64,000 bases of DNA from Larus michahellis. Its lineage: Eukaryota > Chordata > Aves > Charadriiformes > Laridae. The notes beneath the pieces were generated by a model. That model had not been told where the DNA came from. It did no database searches and saw nothing but the letters and a program-made list of their open reading frames with translations. Below, piece after piece: positions 1 through 13,368 of the stretch (within the stretch, counting starts at the first letter, position 1; every line of letters starts with the position of its first letter). The translations under genes and the position numbers were made by a program. The stretch is from positions 159,662,678-159,726,677 of the forward strand of contig NC_133897.1 of NCBI RefSeq assembly GCF_964199755.1, written 5' to 3'.

Positions 1-3000
1 CCAAGTTTTAATTTATAGGTAGTGAGTTCTGCAAACCAGATGTGCTACCCATGTAAGACAGGTAAGCCTTCAAACCCAGGGGAGGAAGCAGCCCTGACAT
101 ACAATGAAGGGACCAAAAGTAGATGAGCCAGAGCTGGCAGCAAAGATTAGGAAAACCTCTAGTTGCAATACCTTCTCTTGAGGTTGCTGATTGGAGATGT
201 GGAAAATTATATTAGGGAGGCAATGAACAATTCAACCCTTAAGGGAATAAGAAAACTGTAAATTTTAAAGCTAATTTAGTCACAGCCCTGGTGAAAGCTC
301 ATTCCTTGGGCTTTATAACTATCTCATAAGATTCACTGTCCATTTTAAACCCAGTTCACTTATTTTTATTTGTTTTACATGAGTTGTTAACAATAAATCA
401 TCATAACTTTCATCTACAGCAATAAAAGTAGTACTCCTGCAATCACCTGCTCGTACTGTCATCCAATTTTAACTTTTTGTTTTCACTGAAGGTATTTACA
501 ATGACTACAATAACCTGTTGTTATTGCCACCAAGTGTAAATACTTTATGGTACTTCTCTTTCTGTCTGTTTTCACTGGGAAAAATCACAAAAATACTGGG
601 CTGGAAGAACCTTGTTACTAAAATAGGAGCAAGTGTATCCAGACTGTCCCTGGCAGGTAACATCACAGGAGCACACAGAGAATGTGGGCAAAGCTGTGAT
701 GGATATAATGGCAGAAGATAAGCTGTTGCTCTAGTAAGGGGTTAAACTTTGACCATCTCATGGCAAACAGTTTTTGCCCAATCAGGACTCAAAATCACTA
801 TGGAAGGAGGGTCCATGGCCTTCTGCAGGTATCTTCTTCCCGTGCTTCACTACCCGTGTTGTGGAAGGGTTTTCCTCAGATTTAACCAGGTTTACCATGC
901 TTGAAATTAAACTCAGGATTTCATGTGGGAGCATGTGGAAAACAGAATTAAGAGCACTGTTAGCAAACAGCTGACTGCAATTCCTTTCAGTATGAGCTCA
1001 TCTGCTCTTGTTCCTTCACGCTCCTTCCTTTTTTTTTTTCTTCACTTCTATTCCTTCAGCACTGATCTTTTCTTTTCAGGGCTTAATATGGTAATTCTTA
1101 AAAAAACTCTCAGAGGCCATATTTTGCAGAGTGTTTATCTTTTTTGTTTCTCTCTAGATGCCCACTGGCATCCCTGAGCTCAGTTCTGTAACTGATGCTT
1201 CAGTAATGTGAAGACTAGAAGAGTGATGATGTCCCACAGCTTACACACATCACACCTGTTCATTCCTCATGGAAGGAAATTCTTCTTTTTGGACAGCAAC
1301 AGCAATCGCTGCCCAGATGTAGCTTCCAAAGTCTATTTTTTCCATGTTATCACTAAGCCCATTGATCTTCATGTTGTATTTGCATATTTTCTTTCTCCTC
1401 CAGAAATGCAATGTGACACTTCTGTTTACTGAACGTCAGCTAATGTATAAAAAAACATGCATACTCTGTCCCTCATCTAAAGTGCTTTTACAAGTGCATG
1501 CTATTACATCAATCAAGCTGTTAATGAGAATCCTGATTAGGACAGGGCAGAAGAGACCCTTTTAAACCTCCACATGAAATGCTGTTTCTGCATTATAGCT
1601 AGCTAATGGTGTGGAACTTTACAAGGCAGTTATCAACCAATTGTTCAGCCACTTTAAGGTGAATTAGAGACTATATTCCATTTGTTTATGAGAACATCAC
1701 GTGAGAAAGTTTCAAATAGCTTTCTAATTTTCACATATCACACTTCTGTGTGCTCTTCTAATTCAGCTGACCATCTACATAGCTGGTAAAACAGTAAGTC
1801 CTTTGCTAACTCCAGCACTTAGCCCGCTGCAGTTGGTTGCAATGGACATCTGGCAGGTTCATTTCCCATGGCAATGCAAAAACTTCTCCCCTTTTTCTTA
1901 AAATGTTTTATTTCCCATTGTTCTTCAGCTTATGTAAAATCATTTAGCTCAGTACTTATATTCATTTTGTATGTGCTTTTATTGCATTTGAGGCATCGTT
2001 AGCCAAGTAGATCTAGTGAATTGCTTACAAAATTTAATCTCATAAATTTCACTTTGCATAAAATATGAATTTACATTAGGTTTTCAAGGTGTGCATCTTC
2101 TGGGTAAAACTACCATTTCTTTGTAAGCAAAGACATTTGTGTATTATGAGCAGACACACATCTGTATGTGGTGTCTGAGGAGAAGTTCTAATATGATGTT
2201 GCATAAGGCATTGCCTTCATAAGTTAATGAGAGGAAAATTTAATCTATTTCATCTGAAGATGCAGCAATGTCAATCACAGTTATCTTGATTAGATGGCAA
2301 GAAGTATAATTGCTGTTCAAGTGAAATGTCTTCATTGATTGCTGACTGTGTAATCGTGAGGCTTGATAAAACACCCTGGCAACATGGACATTAACGCTAT
2401 GCAGCTTTTCTGGGATTTTAAAGGAGGTGTAGTTATATGGTCGGTAAATAATTGTATTGAAGCAAGGTATTCAGTTCTTTGTCATGCTGCACTTGTAGGC
2501 GCTTATACAAGGTAATTGAAACATTATTAAAAGACAAATTTGTAAATCCCACTCTGTGTGGGCTGAGGAAGCAACCACATGAATTGATTTGGAAGAAGTG
2601 GACCTTGGGCCTTTTTTTTTGCATAGGTCAAAACTGACACTCTAAAAGGTTAGAGGGAGCTTTACACGGGCCAGAGCTGTAGAATAAGTATTCGAGGCTG
2701 CTCCTGTGAGTAAGGCAACATCTCAGGCCTCAGGTCAGCTATGACTTTTAACACATTCTCTGTGATCTTTTTCAAATTAGGCTTTTCATACATTAGCACT
2801 CCTAAAGTAATACAGATATTACACTTCTTCAGTAATCTTCTCCTTACAGTAAAGCTGCTGCATGGCCTCAAAAAGACAAAAGTTGAAGGAGACTAATCAC
2901 ATTTTGGGGTTCATATCCTGCTGTTAATGAAGAAAATCCCCTGGCTTTGCAGGCTGAAGTCTCCCTCTAACATACCTGTACAGGTTATTTCCCTTGCTGA

Positions 3001-6000
3001 GGGTTTGACAGACACTACAAACTAAAATCTTTCCATCCCTAGGGGTGACCTGATTAACTTTACTTTGAGAAGCAGGATATTTTTAAACCTCATTTTACAC
3101 CGCTTCTGTCAGTGGTGACAATTCATTATGATAATGAAGGATAATAGCGAGGAACTTTTTTCCAGCAGCCACAAGAGATCATCTTTAATTCTCTATATAG
3201 TATCCTTATGAAAAACCTTAATTCTGCTTGAACAATAGACATCATATTAATAACAATGATAAAAAGGGAGTTTCTGAAGAGAAGTACGTTAATATCAGCT
3301 TGAACATTAGCTAGAGAATTAAACAAACAATTTGCTTGGTGAAAAGCAAAGTGGAAAGATAATGAGCCATCAAGCCTTGAAAAATAAAAGCATAGTAGGA
3401 TTTTATAATTACATTTTATTGAGGCCATTCGAGAGTGAGGGGAGGCAGAATGACTTTGGAAGATCTTGTGTATGGACACTAAGTATTGAAATGCCGACCC
3501 AGCTCTCTCTGCAAAGGATGGAGCCAGACCTCTGACCTTGCAGTTCTTCTTGAAAGGAAGAGCTGACCTCCTCTCCAGGATCCTAGTTCAGCTTTACATT
3601 GCATTACCAGAAACTTTGTGTGATACCCACTGCCCTCAAATGCCAGGAGGGAGGTACCTGTGGAGGGATATAACTTGCTTAGTTTTAGGTGTTTATAATA
3701 TAGACTCCAATATGGGACCACGGGATCCCTGTATAATCATTGGAGATCTGTTCAGTAGAGTCAACAGGGTGTGGGGGGTGATTTGTCTTACTGCAAAGTA
3801 GGTGCCCACATTTGACCTTATGGGTCACAACCCAGACTCCACTGACTCGTCATTGACTACAAGGGCACTTAGACAGCTGGTCAAGATAGATGCCAATAGT
3901 TGGGATGAATTCCTTCTTGGGGTCTGGCTTGCAAGATGCCAGTCCATAAGCGAGTAGACAGAAACACCGTGGATTAAACTCCATTCTTAGTACTTCACTG
4001 TGGTCTCCCATAGCTTTTTGTGCCCACTTACCCCATGACGTCGGTTACTCTTGAGGTCCGGTGTTTTGACACATTGGACCTGCATCGTCGTACGCATGGG
4101 TTGACATAGAAATAAACCAGACCCAGAAGTCTTCAAGTAGAATTCATTTCAAGCAGTTGCTTGTGGGATTAAAGACTCTCTAAGTCAGTTTCTACCCATG
4201 CTGCTGTTTGTATTGAATTTACCAATGTTAAACAGTAATCACAGTGTCTTTGTAGCTGGTTGGGGGCTAGTCAAACTACAGGAAGGCCCCAGCTGGTTTT
4301 AATGAGATAGGAGAGAAGCCTTTAGTTAGGCATTAAGTGTGAGACTTTGCAATGAGCTGACAGGAAAGTCATGGTTTTATATCCCTGCCATGGGAAGCCT
4401 TCTGTTGGAATAAAAATGAGTCCTCTTCAGGGACTGCCAATTGCTGATGTATCTCTCTAGAAAATTTCTTTTTTACCAGTTCTGTAAAATACACATCCTC
4501 AATGTGCTAGTTCAGATCTTGTTAGAAAATCTTCCTAGACTTGAGGTGCACAAATGGGAGCTTGTGTTTGGAGACGTCTAAAGAAGTTTATGCAAGGTTT
4601 TGCAGAAACTTCTCTCACTTTAAAGAGGAGAGAATATAGCCTTTGTGCGAGGCTGGATGAGTTCTCTGTGAATACCTGTTGAGGGCTAGCTCTAAGCAGA
4701 TGACAACGTATTTCTGATATCTTTTTAGGAAAGCACTATTTTTGCTAATATTTCCTATGCCACAGCAAAAGAGTGAAATAACTCATCAAGAGTATGAGAA
4801 GAAGTCATTGCTTAGTAGTTCAGAAACATTTCCTGGATGTGAAATGGCCATTTAAATATCCTTAACTTTTGAATTTGACCAGTGGTTCATTCTTCCTGTA
4901 AACCTATGTCTCAAGGCAGTGATTTCAATGTTAATTACATTCTCTCCTGATTAAAGCAGGTGGTTGAATTAGGGGTCTATTACACAGATCATTTCCTGTT
5001 CTAAGACTGGTAAATGTATAATTGTGCTGCTGTTCTTCAAGCTATCTAAGCACAGGTTTGGAATTCTTTTTCCTACTTGCAGAGCTGGGCAAAGATCTGT
5101 GCAGCCTCCTATTCCTGTGAATAAATGCTTTCTCTGCTGCCTGAAAATCTAAATCTCTCACAGCCTAAATTTCCTTAAGCATAAAACCAATTAAAAGCAT
5201 AGAAGAATATCTCCCAAAACTAATTAGCCCTTCTTAGCCAAGCTTTTAAACCATTCGGTTTGAAGCTAGTGAGCCACCTCAAGGCAGAGACATCTGCCAG
5301 GTCTGTGCAGCCGTTAATGCGCAGCTTTGAGGCTCAGGTATTGTAGACATCAGCTGGAAAGAAACAGATTTGAATCTACACTCACTTGTTCATAATGGGC
5401 TGACGCTGAGGTATCCTGGCGTCATGCAACGGCGAGTGAAGGTCTCTATACTTCTATAACTGACTCCCAGAGGGACCCGAGGCAAGCAAGCACCTTGAGT
5501 GGTTCAGATGATGAGACATGAGCTCTCAGGTGTGCCACGCTTCTGAGAGCCACCCACCTAAAGGTCACGGGTTCTTCTACAGCATTTCAGCAGTAGAAAA
5601 AGAGCCATTGTGCTATTTTGCTGAATAGTGCCTCTCAGGGCTGTGACTGCCTTCAGTTCCCACACGCTCAGTGCCCAGATGCAGGGTCCAACCGCCCCAT
5701 CAGGTACTATGAAAGAGGCTCTTTTTTCTTCTCACCTCCCTGGAGCTGAGGCACAGTCTGAATGACAAAGAGACACATTCATTCAAGTGAACAACACCAT
5801 AACTTGAAAAGCATCAGACAGTTGGGATAGCTCTGAAAATGTAGAGAAGAGTGCTCAGAAGATGAAAGGAAAATGATCCTGGCAATTGCTGTTCCTTAAA
5901 CTACAAATAAAGTGATGAGCGTGTCCTGAAATGAAAAAGTTAGTGACACTGTGTGCAAAAAAGCATGGGACATTTTGAAGACTTGACTTTTGACAGAATT

Positions 6001-6184
6001 ACACTGCAAAGGTTTGCCTTCTGCAGCTCTCCTTAAACATCAGGATCTAGATGGACAAATGAAATGGGAGAATTGTCTTTGGATTTCAAGGAGATATTGT
6101 GAATCATGTTTAAAAAAATCTTGTCCAAAGTATTAATTCAAAATGTCTTTGAAGGCAAGTTTGCTAAAAACTACTGAAACTGCA
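1..6184. other. Intergenic, non-coding; one LTR-like CpG-bearing patch at 3590-4110
   Basis: No gene is recognised. The longest ORF is 117 codons and has no recognisable domain or splice context. 3590-4110 differs from its surroundings. It has clustered CpGs (TGACGTCG at 4036, GTCGTACGC near 4088), a hairpin AGGTCC...GGACCT (4054-4081) and wording such as TTTTAGGTGTTTATAATATA that recalls decayed avian LTR sequence. This family guess is weak. The rest shows nothing beyond AT-rich unique sequence. Confidence 0.6.
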
Positions 6185-6440
6185 GCATTTTTGAAGAGCT
6201 GGCTGATGGGTTACCGTTAGAGTCAATCTTGTTTAACATCCATGTTAATGGTCTAAGAAGGCTGAGTAGGCTGCTTGTTAATGGGATTCTTAGACTATTA
6301 AATTGAAGGGAAAAGTGAACACCAGGCAGGAGAAAGTAATAATGATAAAAGGACACAAAGCTGCCAGCAAATTACAAAATGAGATTTGGTTTAGAGGAAA
6401 AGAAGCAAAATGATCCAGTGAAAATGATTTTTGTTTTAGG
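6185..6440 (+). mobile_element. Probable ancient CR1/L3-type LINE relic
   Basis: A diverged plus-strand stretch keeps CR1-like RT-region wording: TTGTTTAACATCCATGTTAA (the LFNIxIND block), then a GATACTAAATTGGGAGG-like segment seen as GACTATTAAATTGAAGGG, then AAATGAGATTTGG and GATCCAGTGAAAATG, resembling the KFNxxKCxVLHL region. No reading frame survives. The match is by eye and weak. Confidence 0.4.
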
Positions 6441-7632
6441 CAGCAGGTAGAGGAATATTAAAAATTAATGGTGCTGAATAAAATGTAGAGACAGAAATCT
6501 ATGGTAATGTTATAGGTGGACGTCACGGTGTTTGGGTCATGGGGATGGCCCAGATGCTTTCTTCCTTTCTGTCCTATTTTCTAGAGCTCTGCAAGTTTTC
6601 AATAAGCTGCTACTGAAACTTTTTGGTCTGCATAAACAAACTGAGCAAAACAAGCTGATCAATCAGCTGAGAGGTGTCAGTCTTTATATCCAGAGCATCA
6701 TTGTACAGAGGTCCATGCATTCAAAATGCTGAAGATTCAAAGAACAAAAAATAAGGCATTCGGTAAACCAGAGGAATTAAATAAAAAAGAAAAGATTAGT
6801 TGCTAAATTAATCTAGCTAAATAAGGTCTTGTAACCAGGGCTGGGTGGAGTTGCAGAGCAGATGAACAGGAGCTGCTTTTCCATGGCATGGCACCGTGGC
6901 TCAGTGGTGGCTTTTCAGACGTGTCAGTGCACTGTAGCGCAGGGCTCCAAAACATGGTGAGCAGATGAGAGAGGGGCTGGGTGGCGGACCTGCACCTTTC
7001 ATGATCACCAGCTGATGCATGGATAGGATAGCCTGGGGAATCAAAACTGTCACTGTAGGTATCTGAATTGCCTCCAGAATATTTGGGGATTGAATAAAAT
7101 GGGACATCAATTCCCGCCTGCCTTGGTAGGTACTCTTTCCCAACACAAAGTAGTATCTCTATCTGTAGATGCAGGACAGGTGTTTCTTATCTCCCTTCAT
7201 TTTGGATGCTGTGCAGGGGACTCCCCGTGTGTCTGTGGGGCAGAGAAAACTGTGACATGCAGAGATTGCACCCTCTAACAAAGCTGTTTCATTACGTGCA
7301 CCTGGCTCATAAACCCTGCAGGCTGCTCTCCTGCCATCACAGGCAACTGCAGTCCTCGCCAGTCACCAGCTGAGACGCAGCTCAAAGGCAATTCTTTTGA
7401 TTGGAAACCTCCCAGGTCAATCTCAGTTTCATGGATGAGGTTCTCCTTGGGATGTTACTGAGCTCTTTTTTCTCTGACCATTTCAAAATCTCATCAGACC
7501 TGAATAATAGCACCCCAGCAGGTCATAAACTAAGGAGTGGCTTGTGAAGGTAAGGACTCCTTCTTCTCCTGGAGCCAACAGCTCCATGCAGAGATGACCT
7601 ACCCAGTGTCTCCTTGCATCTCTTGGCGCAAG

Positions 7633-7672
7633 GTGGTGAAAAGAGTTGCACCTTGCAACTCTTTTTCACCAC
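7633..7672. repeat. Compact inverted repeat (hairpin)
   Basis: GTGGTGAAAAGAGTTGCA (7633-7650) faces TGCAACTCTTTTTCACCAC (7654-7672) across a 3-base loop. The 18-bp arms are complementary apart from one extra T on the right. No purpose is evident and no ORF is associated with it. Confidence 0.85.
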
Positions 7673-9045
7673 TGTGTGGGCTTAGGGAAGACTCCTAGGA
7701 GAACCTCCCCCGATATATGATCTGGGCTTACGCTGTGGGGCACAACAGAACCAGCTCCTGGGAAAGCTGCCGAATGGTGATGATGTCAGCTTAAAGCACT
7801 GGTAAAATAGCTCAGGAGCAAGAGGTGGAAGACTGAGGTCCTTGTAGTAGAGTGCATCAAGCTATTCCAGCCGAGGGTGGATGGAGGAGTTTGTGAACAT
7901 GAGAATCTCCCTGGACATGGTCACCTAGAAAACAGCTTGTTTATGGCTTGTTCTTGGAAGCAAGAATTGGCATGGCCATGCAGCAGATGCAGAGTGAATA
8001 GGTGTCACTGTGCTATCTGGAGGGTTCTGTGAGTGAGTAGATGCACAGATAAGTCAGACGGGCTTGGGGTTGGGGTTTTGTCCAATGTCCTTCTCTGTGA
8101 GTATGGGCAGCCCCTTCTTGAAAGCAGTGGCCATAAAAAGCATAGATACTTTGCTGTACTCTCAGACTGAGTCCCGTCCATCGCTCCAAACCTACTTCTG
8201 CTCTTGATTTTTCTCCTTGGCTTAATTTCTGTATTTGTCTGTTTCTTCCCTACAAAACCTCACATGCAAAGACAAACACCACCACCACAAGGGTAGAAGA
8301 CACCAGACTTCACACCTCTTATACCCACCCCAAACTTGTGCCACTCCTTTTAATCTAAGAATTTTGGAACTGGGATTATCCTATGCTCCGTGTTATACTC
8401 CATGGATAGCACACAAAGGATATAGCTTACAAATCCAGAAAGGTAAAAGGGCCTTGGTCTTTGTTGGGGCTTATATAGGACAATAATAGATGTATTTAAC
8501 GAAGGAAAAACATTAATGGAAATGCCTATTCCCATGAGGAATGCAAATGAGAAGTTTTTGAAACATGAAAGTAACAAGGAGAAAATCGTAGTGACTCTTC
8601 CAGCCATAACAGTACAATATGATTCTTCAACTCATCTGATTTCAAACGATTCTGCTGCCAGGGGTGGGGGAAAAAAGAATAAAAAAAAAAAGAAAGAAGC
8701 GAAGCAAAGTAAAGGCCTGTAAGTAAGATACATTATTTTCCAGAGTGAATAAGTGTATTGTTAGTGTTCACAGACAAAATAATGTGGTGAATTCATGAAG
8801 TATGAATAAGCAGGGCTGTCATCACAGTTTGGCAACCAGGACTCTTCCATGTGTCCCTGAATTGCTGCAGAACTGAATGTGTTGCTCATTGCTGAAAATC
8901 AACAGGTCAGACACTAATTGGCATCACTTCCTTCTCTCATCATTTATGCTGTGTGTTGTGTGTGTTAAATGTTACTGCAGGGCCAGTGAGTGGAAAACTG
9001 TGATTTTACATTGAGTTCACCCATTTTGCCACATTCTGGATGAGG

Positions 9046-9060
9046 AAAAAAAAAAAAAAA
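9046..9060. repeat. Poly(A) tract, 15 A
   Basis: A run of 15 A in intergenic DNA. No recognisable retroelement body precedes it and no target-site duplication was seen. Confidence 0.9.
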
Positions 9061-9186
9061 TGATTCCAGAAAATTGGGACCTGAAGGTGTTATTTTGTTT
9101 TTAATGCTCAGAGCATGAGATTGGTTAGGGTGTTCCTTAAATTAAACATGAGGAAAATAATGACTTATGGGCTAGAAAATTCTGCA

Positions 9187-9240
9187 GGTGTAAATTAGCG
9201 TAGCATCAGTTGATGCAACACAGCTATACCAATTTGCACC
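9187..9240. repeat. Imperfect inverted repeat, decayed hairpin element
   Basis: Left arm 9187-9204 (GGTGTAAATTAGCGTAGC) and right arm 9223-9240 (GCTATACCAATTTGCACC) pair at 14 of 18 positions, and all four mismatches are transitions. A second inverted pair GCATCA/TGATGC sits between them (9203-9216). A perfect palindrome, CACCAATTGGTG, follows at 9237-9248. The wording resembles a widespread amniote repeat with GTGTAAATCAG...CTGATTTACAC arms. Family not named. Confidence 0.6.
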
Positions 9241-9687
9241 AATTGGTGATTTACAGAAATTTACATTGACTTAGAACAGCATCCTGATTTCCTTTGCATA
9301 CCTTCCCCACACGTCAATGCAATAGGTATTTTTGCCCTTCATGTTTGGACTGATTGTTAATGAGATACGTGACAGGTGGTACATGAATTTATTGAAGTGA
9401 CACTGATTTAAACAAAACAGTAATTACTGTAGCAAATTACTGATGATAACATTTGCCTGGCTCCATCATAAGGTAGTGCAGTCTCTTACTGTGTGCTATT
9501 ACATGGTCAGAGGAGGTAAAGAGAGCTTGGAGTTCACGTGAGTAGAGAGCATCAGTGAATTGCCAGACTATTTTGCACACTGAATAGCATTCATCACCCA
9601 TAGTAAGGCACTCACAGCTAGTTATGCCAGACATTACTTGAACAAATAGAGCATTTTCTGTCCTCAGAGAATGCAAACATTATGCAG

Positions 9688-9800
9688 TGTGTTCAAGTGG
9701 GCAGATTACTGGACTCCAGTTCAAAGAATGGAGTTTTCCTGCCTGCTGCGTGACCTTGAATAAATTGATTTGCCTCTCTGTGCCTTAGTTTTGTCATCTA
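9688..9800 (+). mobile_element. MIR-like CORE-SINE relic
   Basis: The run GCGTGACCTTGAATAAATTG, followed by CCTCTCTGTGCCTTAGTTTT and GTCATCTATAGAATTG, follows the MIR core (tgtgaccttgggcaag..., cctctctgtgcctcagtttcc, tcatctgtaaaatg). The preceding GATTACTGGACTCCAG fits the segment upstream of the core. It is a much diverged ancient copy, as expected for MIR-type SINEs in birds. No tRNA-like head is preserved. Confidence 0.55.
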
Positions 9801-11472
9801 TAGAATTGTGGCTATGTTGCCGATCTCCACTGGAAAACGTTTTGAATAAACTGCTGAAAAGAACATCCTAGTGATGCCTAGTTCATTATCTCTAGCAGAC
9901 CCTAGCTGGAAAGCTTTAAATTTTAGTGCCAATCTCATAGTAGATGAATCCATTCTGTTGCAGTGATTCACCCTCTTGAACTGAGGTCTTGGGTCACAAC
10001 ACCACTTTTGACAATATATTTTTCATTGTTTCCTGCAAAACTAAGAGGGAAGTAGCTGATCTATATTACTGCAACATCATGAATGAATTGCTTGATGACT
10101 AACTTTCCCACTCCATCTGCTACATGTCCTCTTCTAGGATATGTGGTCTCCCCCTTTAAACTTTTTTTAAGTAATCCAGTGAATTTACACAAAGAATGCT
10201 CTTTTTTTCTCTGAATGATCACAGAATCATGAACACAAAGCATTTGTCGTTGTCTTGGATGTTGGAGTTCACTTGTACTAAAAACTGAGATGCAGCACAG
10301 TCCAACAGGAAAACCCGTAGTGATACTCTCCTCTGGAAACAGCAGGGTGCTGACAGGGGTCTTTGAAAAAATCCCCTCAGGTGAACTCACTGTGTTTCAA
10401 AATGCCACTATTTTATACAAAAGTCTAATATTTGGGTTTACTTCAGCAGTGACTGTGAAGCACCCCAAAGAACGCACTAGTTTAATGAATAAATCTGCTT
10501 GGGGAAGGGGGAGGTAGGGTGATCCCCCAAATCCACCTCCCTTATGGTTTACATTTAGCGTAGCCAAGGCACCCCCAAACAACTAACCTGGCCTGCTTGT
10601 ATGTGCCACCTTTGCCCGAAGAGACATCTGAAAGGGGTTTGTAGTGGATTTACAGAAGAGTGCTCCTTCCTCTGCTTGGGTTAATGACCACTCCAAAGCT
10701 TTTGTTTGGTTTTGTTGTCAGGCTGACCATAGGCCATGCACAGGGAAAGAGAGACTTGGTGCATCTTGCTGAAAACTCATGGGAAGACTTTAGCGTAGTA
10801 TGGACTGCCTGAGTTTTGGAAATGGCAGACACTTCTGAAAGACGTAAATATCTGCCTGTTTTTTTATAGGATTCAATCTTTGTCTTCCTAAAGAGATAAA
10901 CTTTAACTGGAGAGGAAAAGAGATGCAGAAATAATTGTGAGATAACACATTTAAAGTGTCTCAGCTGATGCTGTTTTCAGTGCCTTATTGAGAGACCGTG
11001 TCTCATTGCAAAGCTGTATCTACAGAGCCCTGCAGTCCCACAGACTTTTACAACACTGTTCTGCTGAAATGACATAAAGACCATCAGGCCTCACAGGTTT
11101 ATGTCACGTAGTCTGTGGATATTTTCCTTGACAGTGAAGGAAGCTGGAAGCAGCCTTGGCTGCAGCTCATCCAGAGATGATTGCATTATCTGCTCTGGGC
11201 CACCCTGTATTGGATAATAACATTTGGTTACTCATACATAAAGATCGTGTGGCACTGTTATTCAGAAATTAAACATGTTAATAAACTAGTACTGTGAAAG
11301 GGAACCTACTATGGCTATAAAACATTCAGATCAATTCTTATGATTTACCACCATAAAGTTATAGTGTATGTTCATGATGCCACTGGGAGAAAACATCCTT
11401 AAATTGCCTGTGACTTTTGTAAATCATACCAACTTTAGCAGTCCTTTGAGGATCTAGCTTATGTTTATTCTG

Positions 11473-11486
11473 TTTTTTTTTTTTTT
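11473..11486. repeat. Poly(T) tract, 14 T
   Basis: A homopolymer of 14 T in intergenic DNA with no recognisable element attached. Confidence 0.9.
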
Positions 11487-12204
11487 GAAGATTTTCTGTT
11501 CTTTCCCTATTTTGGATAAGAAGACTGTATGGAGAATGGTAAAGTGTACTTCTTATTATCATAATCGTATCTGTGCCAACAAAAAATGTTTCCCTCAAAA
11601 TAAACAAGGACTTGCATAATCTTCAGCATTCATCATCTCAAGCAGTTCCATAAAGAGATAAACCCAAGAATGATCTTTCTTCAGCCATTTTTTAAGGTTA
11701 AAGCTGCATTACCCCAAAGAATAGATCTCTTCTTGGAAAATGTTGGATAACAATGTACTTGCAGAGGTGAAATTCATCTGTAATGCGAGATGCAAGCACA
11801 GTGCAAGTGACACTGAGATCCTCAGAACTGATGGGCTGCAAACTTGTCTTGTGACCTGAGTTTGCAGGTAAATGCGTGGCTCTCAAATGCAATGAAGGTG
11901 TGTGAGATCACTCTTCAGCCTCACCCACTGGGAGCTTGTGAACATTTAATGTCTTCATCATATATTGGCTTTTCACCTCAGCATTTTCATATTTAATGGA
12001 ATGCAAAATTCAGCTGTTAATCTTGTCTGACTCTTTGTCTTCAAACTCTGGAATGGGACCAGTCTCTCAAAAACCGCATTGGCTTCACAGCTCATCCAAA
12101 AACATTTTATTTGTCTGTCCTAGAGGTCATGGCAGTAAGGATGAGAATTCTGCTTTAGCTGCACTAAGTAAACTCTTATGTATATTTTACTTTCTCTACA
12201 GATG

Positions 12205-12272
12205 CATATATATGTGTGTATATATATGTATACGTTTATAACACCTGTGTATACAGGTTTATACTGTATACA
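12205..12272. repeat. AT/GT-rich alternating repeat with a 9-bp inverted repeat
   Basis: An alternating purine-pyrimidine tract (ATATATATGTGTGTATATAT and onward). It is followed by TGTATACAG (12248-12256) and its exact complement CTGTATACA (12264-12272) across 7 bases. This is typical microsatellite sequence. Confidence 0.8.
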
Positions 12273-13368
12273 TGCATGCAGCAATGCAGCTCATTCAAGA
12301 AAAAATTGTTTCATGCTGGTTTCACCGCACCTGAACAATGTCGTTTTCCGACATGGATAATTTACATTTGAGGTGTTTTATCAGACAGAGAATGGCATTC
12401 AAAGAAAACCTCCTCTCGTGCAGAAACTGTATGAAATAAACCAAACTTCTTTCACAGAGATCTATCTCCAGTCTCCGCGAATTTAGGTCAGGATAGATTT
12501 TGGTGAATGAAGCCTTTTATTTTTTGTTCTGAATGGACGTTTTGTCTATTATCCCACAAGAGGGCAGCAAAGGAAAATGGTTGCCAAAACACAAGACAAA
12601 AACATTCAAGGACATTTAAGCATTTAAGTTTCCTACTGCGTTTAATAAGATACTGAAAATACCATTGTGTGGGAACTAGGAGAGCTTGTAGAAAGCCACC
12701 TGGTGAGAGAAAGAGAGATTTTTTTTCCAAATACTCTCCAAGCTTCCCAATCTATTGAGAGCTTAATGAAGTTACTTGCTATTACCTTCAAATATACTCC
12801 CCGGTCATGTGACAATAGCACAGCAGCTAAGCAAGGTCTCCTGGGCTTCAGTATCCTCATCTCCAGTGCTAATTGCTCTATTCTCGCAGAATTTAAGTGC
12901 TTTCACCCAAATCCCTCCCTCCCTTTCTAAGCCACTCTTTGCCTGAGGAAGCACTGTCAAATGGGGAAGGTTACACTTGAAGAACAACCTGGTGACAATG
13001 AAACCACCTCACTTTTCACCCAAGATCCCACCTAAGTAATAAAGGAATCATGATTTGGGGTGGGGGCGGGGGCTGTTGTCCGGCAGCCTTAGCTAGAGCT
13101 ATTCAATCAGGAGCCAGGGTGTTACAGCTGGTTCGAGTTGCTGGGGGACTGTCTGTATGCCACAGCGGCCGTGCTGAATGCAAATAGAGATTTAGTCAAA
13201 GAAGCGGTTCTTTGCCACATCCTACATTTTCATTCATGCGTTCTGCAATCCTGCAGGCAATCAGGGCACCAGCATGTTAATTACCTTTAAAATATACAGG
13301 AGACTTTTCCCCATTTTGAATGTTTGAATGTTTCAGCTTCTAAATAAATGACAAACAGAAGGCAGAGG

